Shown here: positions 22,891 to 23,810 of the stretch, piece after piece
Layout: every line of letters begins with the position of its first letter
How positions within the stretch are numbered: the first letter of the stretch is position 1
Source of the DNA: an uncultured Bacilli bacterium
GTDB taxonomy: Bacteria > Bacillota_I > Bacilli_A > RF39 > UBA660
DNA length: 23,810 bases
Assembly: GCA_934097015.1 (NCBI GenBank)
Contig: CAKONF010000019.1
Coordinates: forward strand, 1 to 23,810
Reading direction: 5' to 3'
The notes under the pieces: model-generated
What the model saw: only the letters and a program-made list of their open reading frames with translations
What the model was told of the DNA's origin: nothing
Database searches by the model: none
Made by a program: the position numbers and the translations under genes

Positions 22891-23043
22891 CTACTTCACT
22901 ACTTCATATACATTATGATTAACATATTTACTAAAATCGGTAGTAATTATTATATAACTAGCAATAAAAATTCCTATCACAACAGTACAAGTACAAATGG
23001 AAAATATTCTTATCATTTTATCAATAATATTTCTAATACTCAT
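22891..23043 (-). CDS. 50-residue single-pass membrane peptide
   Basis: The frame starts ATG at 23043 with AGGTGG 4 nt upstream and ends TAG at 22891. It encodes MSIRNIIDKMIRIFSICTCT, then VVIGIFIASYIIITT and a polar tail ending YEVVK. Residues 12-35 are hydrophobic and include two cysteines (C17, C19). The stop lies 11 nt before the start of the thioredoxin-like gene, so the two are cotranscribed. A promoter is readable at 23060-23088. I do not recognise a family; a small partner subunit of the thioredoxin-like protein is possible. Confidence 0.6.
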   Translation of the reverse strand: MSIRNIIDKMIRIFSICTCTVVIGIFIASYIIITTDFSKYVNHNVYEVVK

Positions 23044-23059
23044 ATTACCACCTAAAATA

Positions 23060-23088
23060 ATTATAAATTATTTTAAATTATAATACAA
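23060..23088 (-). promoter_or_regulatory. promoter of the membrane-peptide/thioredoxin operon
   Basis: Minus strand TTGTAT (23088-23083), 17-nt spacer, TATAAT (23065-23060). Confidence 0.5.
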
Positions 23089-23115
23089 TATATAAATTCT
23101 TCAAAATCAAGAAAT

Positions 23116-23144
23116 TTGCAAATAATTTATTTTTTTGATAAAAT
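23116..23144 (+). promoter_or_regulatory. promoter of def
   Basis: TTGCAA (23116-23121), 17-nt spacer, TAAAAT (23139-23144); the leader to the ATG would be about 15 nt. Confidence 0.55.
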
Positions 23145-23165
23145 ATCACAAGTGAGGTGAAGATA

Positions 23166-23717
23166 ATGGAATTACCAAATATAAAAATACTAGATGAATC
23201 TAACAAGATTTTAAGAAAGAAAAGCAAAGATGTAGTTTTTCCTTTAGATCCTAAATTAAAAAAACTTATTGATGATTCATTAACATATTTAGAAATGAGT
23301 CAAATGGATGAATATATTGAAAAATATGATTTAAGAGCAGGAATGGGATTATCATTCGTACAAATAGGTATATTAAAAAAAATTTTTGTAATATCAGAAG
23401 AATTAGAAAATGGTAAATTTAAAAGATATGTTTTAATAAATCCAAAAGTTATATCAACAAGTGAAGAACTTATATATGTCGGTGAAGGTGAAGGATGTCT
23501 TAGTGTAAATAGACCTGTAGAAGGCATAGTTCCAAGACATGCAAGAATAAAAGTAGAAGCATATGATATAGATGGAAATAAATTTACTATTAGAGTAAGA
23601 GAAGACATCGCAGTTGCATTCCAACATGAATTAGACCACTTAGATGGAATACTTTTTGTAGACAAAATAGATCCAAAAAATCCATATAAAAATCAAGAAT
23701 TTATGAGAGAAATTTAA
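23166..23717 (+). CDS. def: peptide deformylase
   Basis: Peptide deformylase removes the formyl group from nascent proteins and uses a metal ion. With the ATG at 23166 (AGGTGA about 7 nt upstream; an in-frame GTG three codons earlier overlaps that site) the protein has 183 residues. Motif 2 EGCLSV holds Cys111, and motif 3 QHELDHLDG holds His154, Glu155 and His158. Motif 1 reads GMGLSFVQIG (59-68) where the usual form is GxGLAAPQIG, so the A-A-P centre is replaced by S-F-V. The insert between motifs 1 and 2 fits the Gram-positive type 2 enzyme. No fmt gene is beside it. Terminator at 23715-23740. Confidence 0.93.
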   Translation: MELPNIKILDESNKILRKKSKDVVFPLDPKLKKLIDDSLTYLEMSQMDEYIEKYDLRAGMGLSFVQIGILKKIFVISEELENGKFKRYVLINPKVISTSEELIYVGEGEGCLSVNRPVEGIVPRHARIKVEAYDIDGNKFTIRVREDIAVAFQHELDHLDGILFVDKIDPKNPYKNQEFMREI

Positions 23718-23740
23718 AAAAGAGCAAAAGCTCTTTTTTT
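23715..23740 (+). terminator. intrinsic terminator of def
   Basis: AAAAAAGAGC (23716-23725) pairs with GCTCTTTTTT (23730-23739) around AAAA, with eight consecutive T from 23734. The A-run makes it usable on the minus strand as well. Confidence 0.85.
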
Positions 23741-23742
23741 TA

Positions 23743-23793
23743 TATTGTAATTTCAACCGCACCACTTAATTTAATTTTATCAGATAATAAATA
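23743..23793 (-). other. possible gene remnant at the right edge
   Basis: On the minus strand the codons LSDKIKLSGAVEITI precede a TAA directly beside the def terminator, which looks like a natural protein C-terminus. The frame is blocked by an upstream TAA about 17 codons before that stop, and no start is visible. The frame entering from the right edge instead ends at about 23766. Either that shorter frame is the real gene end, or a frameshift has split the gene. The window is too short to tell. Confidence 0.2.
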
Positions 23794-23810
23794 TTAGTCA
23801 ATTTTTCTTT

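Noticed and set aside
23300..23665. Minus-strand frame of 121 codons
   Set aside because: It is antisense to peptide deformylase across all its active-site motifs.
1..23810. Mycoplasma-type code with TGA as Trp
   Set aside because: Trp is encoded by TGG throughout, and TGA serves as a stop (second pseudopilin junction at 14382-14384).

Overview
The window is very AT-rich bacterial DNA read with the standard code: TGG encodes Trp and TAA, TAG and TGA all act as stops. It carries Shine-Dalgarno sites, a class B penicillin-binding protein, RNase J, a two-Cys-pair ribosomal protein L33, FtsK/SpoIIIE and YlbJ/YlbL-like genes. Together these suggest a low-GC Firmicute (class Bacilli), probably one of the uncultured gut lineages near the Mollicutes. 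The taxonomic placement is inference. The gene set is mostly chromosomal housekeeping, densely packed and mostly on the minus strand. Start codons were reassigned from Shine-Dalgarno position where the longest reading frame began at an unlikely codon.

Layout. 1-226: a small minus-strand transcription unit (promoter, possible 14-codon leader ORF, GC-rich hairpin terminator) just after the efp terminator. 227-993: efp and rpmG from one promoter. 1045-3342: a class B PBP and a small unknown gene. 3443-4922: a small YqfT-like gene converging on an unusual protein with two ORF6N domains and a PLD-like C-terminus. 5049-8638: ftsK, an unknown gene and miaA. 8694-10082: a TasA-like secreted protein, divergent from tRNA-Ser(GCU) at 10199-10289. 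10315-12245: a YlbL-type PDZ/Lon protease with an unknown partner, divergent from ylbJ (12314-13189). 13166-14783: three translationally coupled pseudopilin-like genes. 14861-15730: a PD-(D/E)XK (Rpn/transposase-type) protein with repeats upstream. 15911-18425: nfo, a small membrane protein and an amidoligase. 18563-20233: RNase J. 20240-21607: an SDR oxidoreductase and a CorB/DUF21-like membrane protein. 21641-22105: no convincing gene, but a large structured RNA. 22187-23043: a 50-residue membrane peptide and a membrane-anchored thioredoxin-like protein. 23166-23717: peptide deformylase.

Themes. Translation and RNA metabolism dominate (efp, rpmG, miaA, tRNA-Ser, RNase J, def), followed by the cell envelope and secretion (PBP, YlbL, TasA-like, pseudopilins, thioredoxin-like) and DNA upkeep (ftsK, nfo). 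Many promoters can be read as TTGNNN-16/17-TATAAT-like boxes, and several sit inside or against the previous gene's intrinsic terminator.

Most notable is the roughly 465-nt minus-strand RNA at 21641-22105. A perfect consensus promoter (TTGACA, 17 bp, TATAAT) places its 5' end exactly at a helix that pairs with its 3' end. At least eight further helices and a possible pseudoknot can be drawn, and no convincing reading frame covers it. I could not match it to RNase P RNA, tmRNA, SRP RNA or 6S RNA. It is the best candidate here for something undescribed, or for a divergent member of a known large RNA class.
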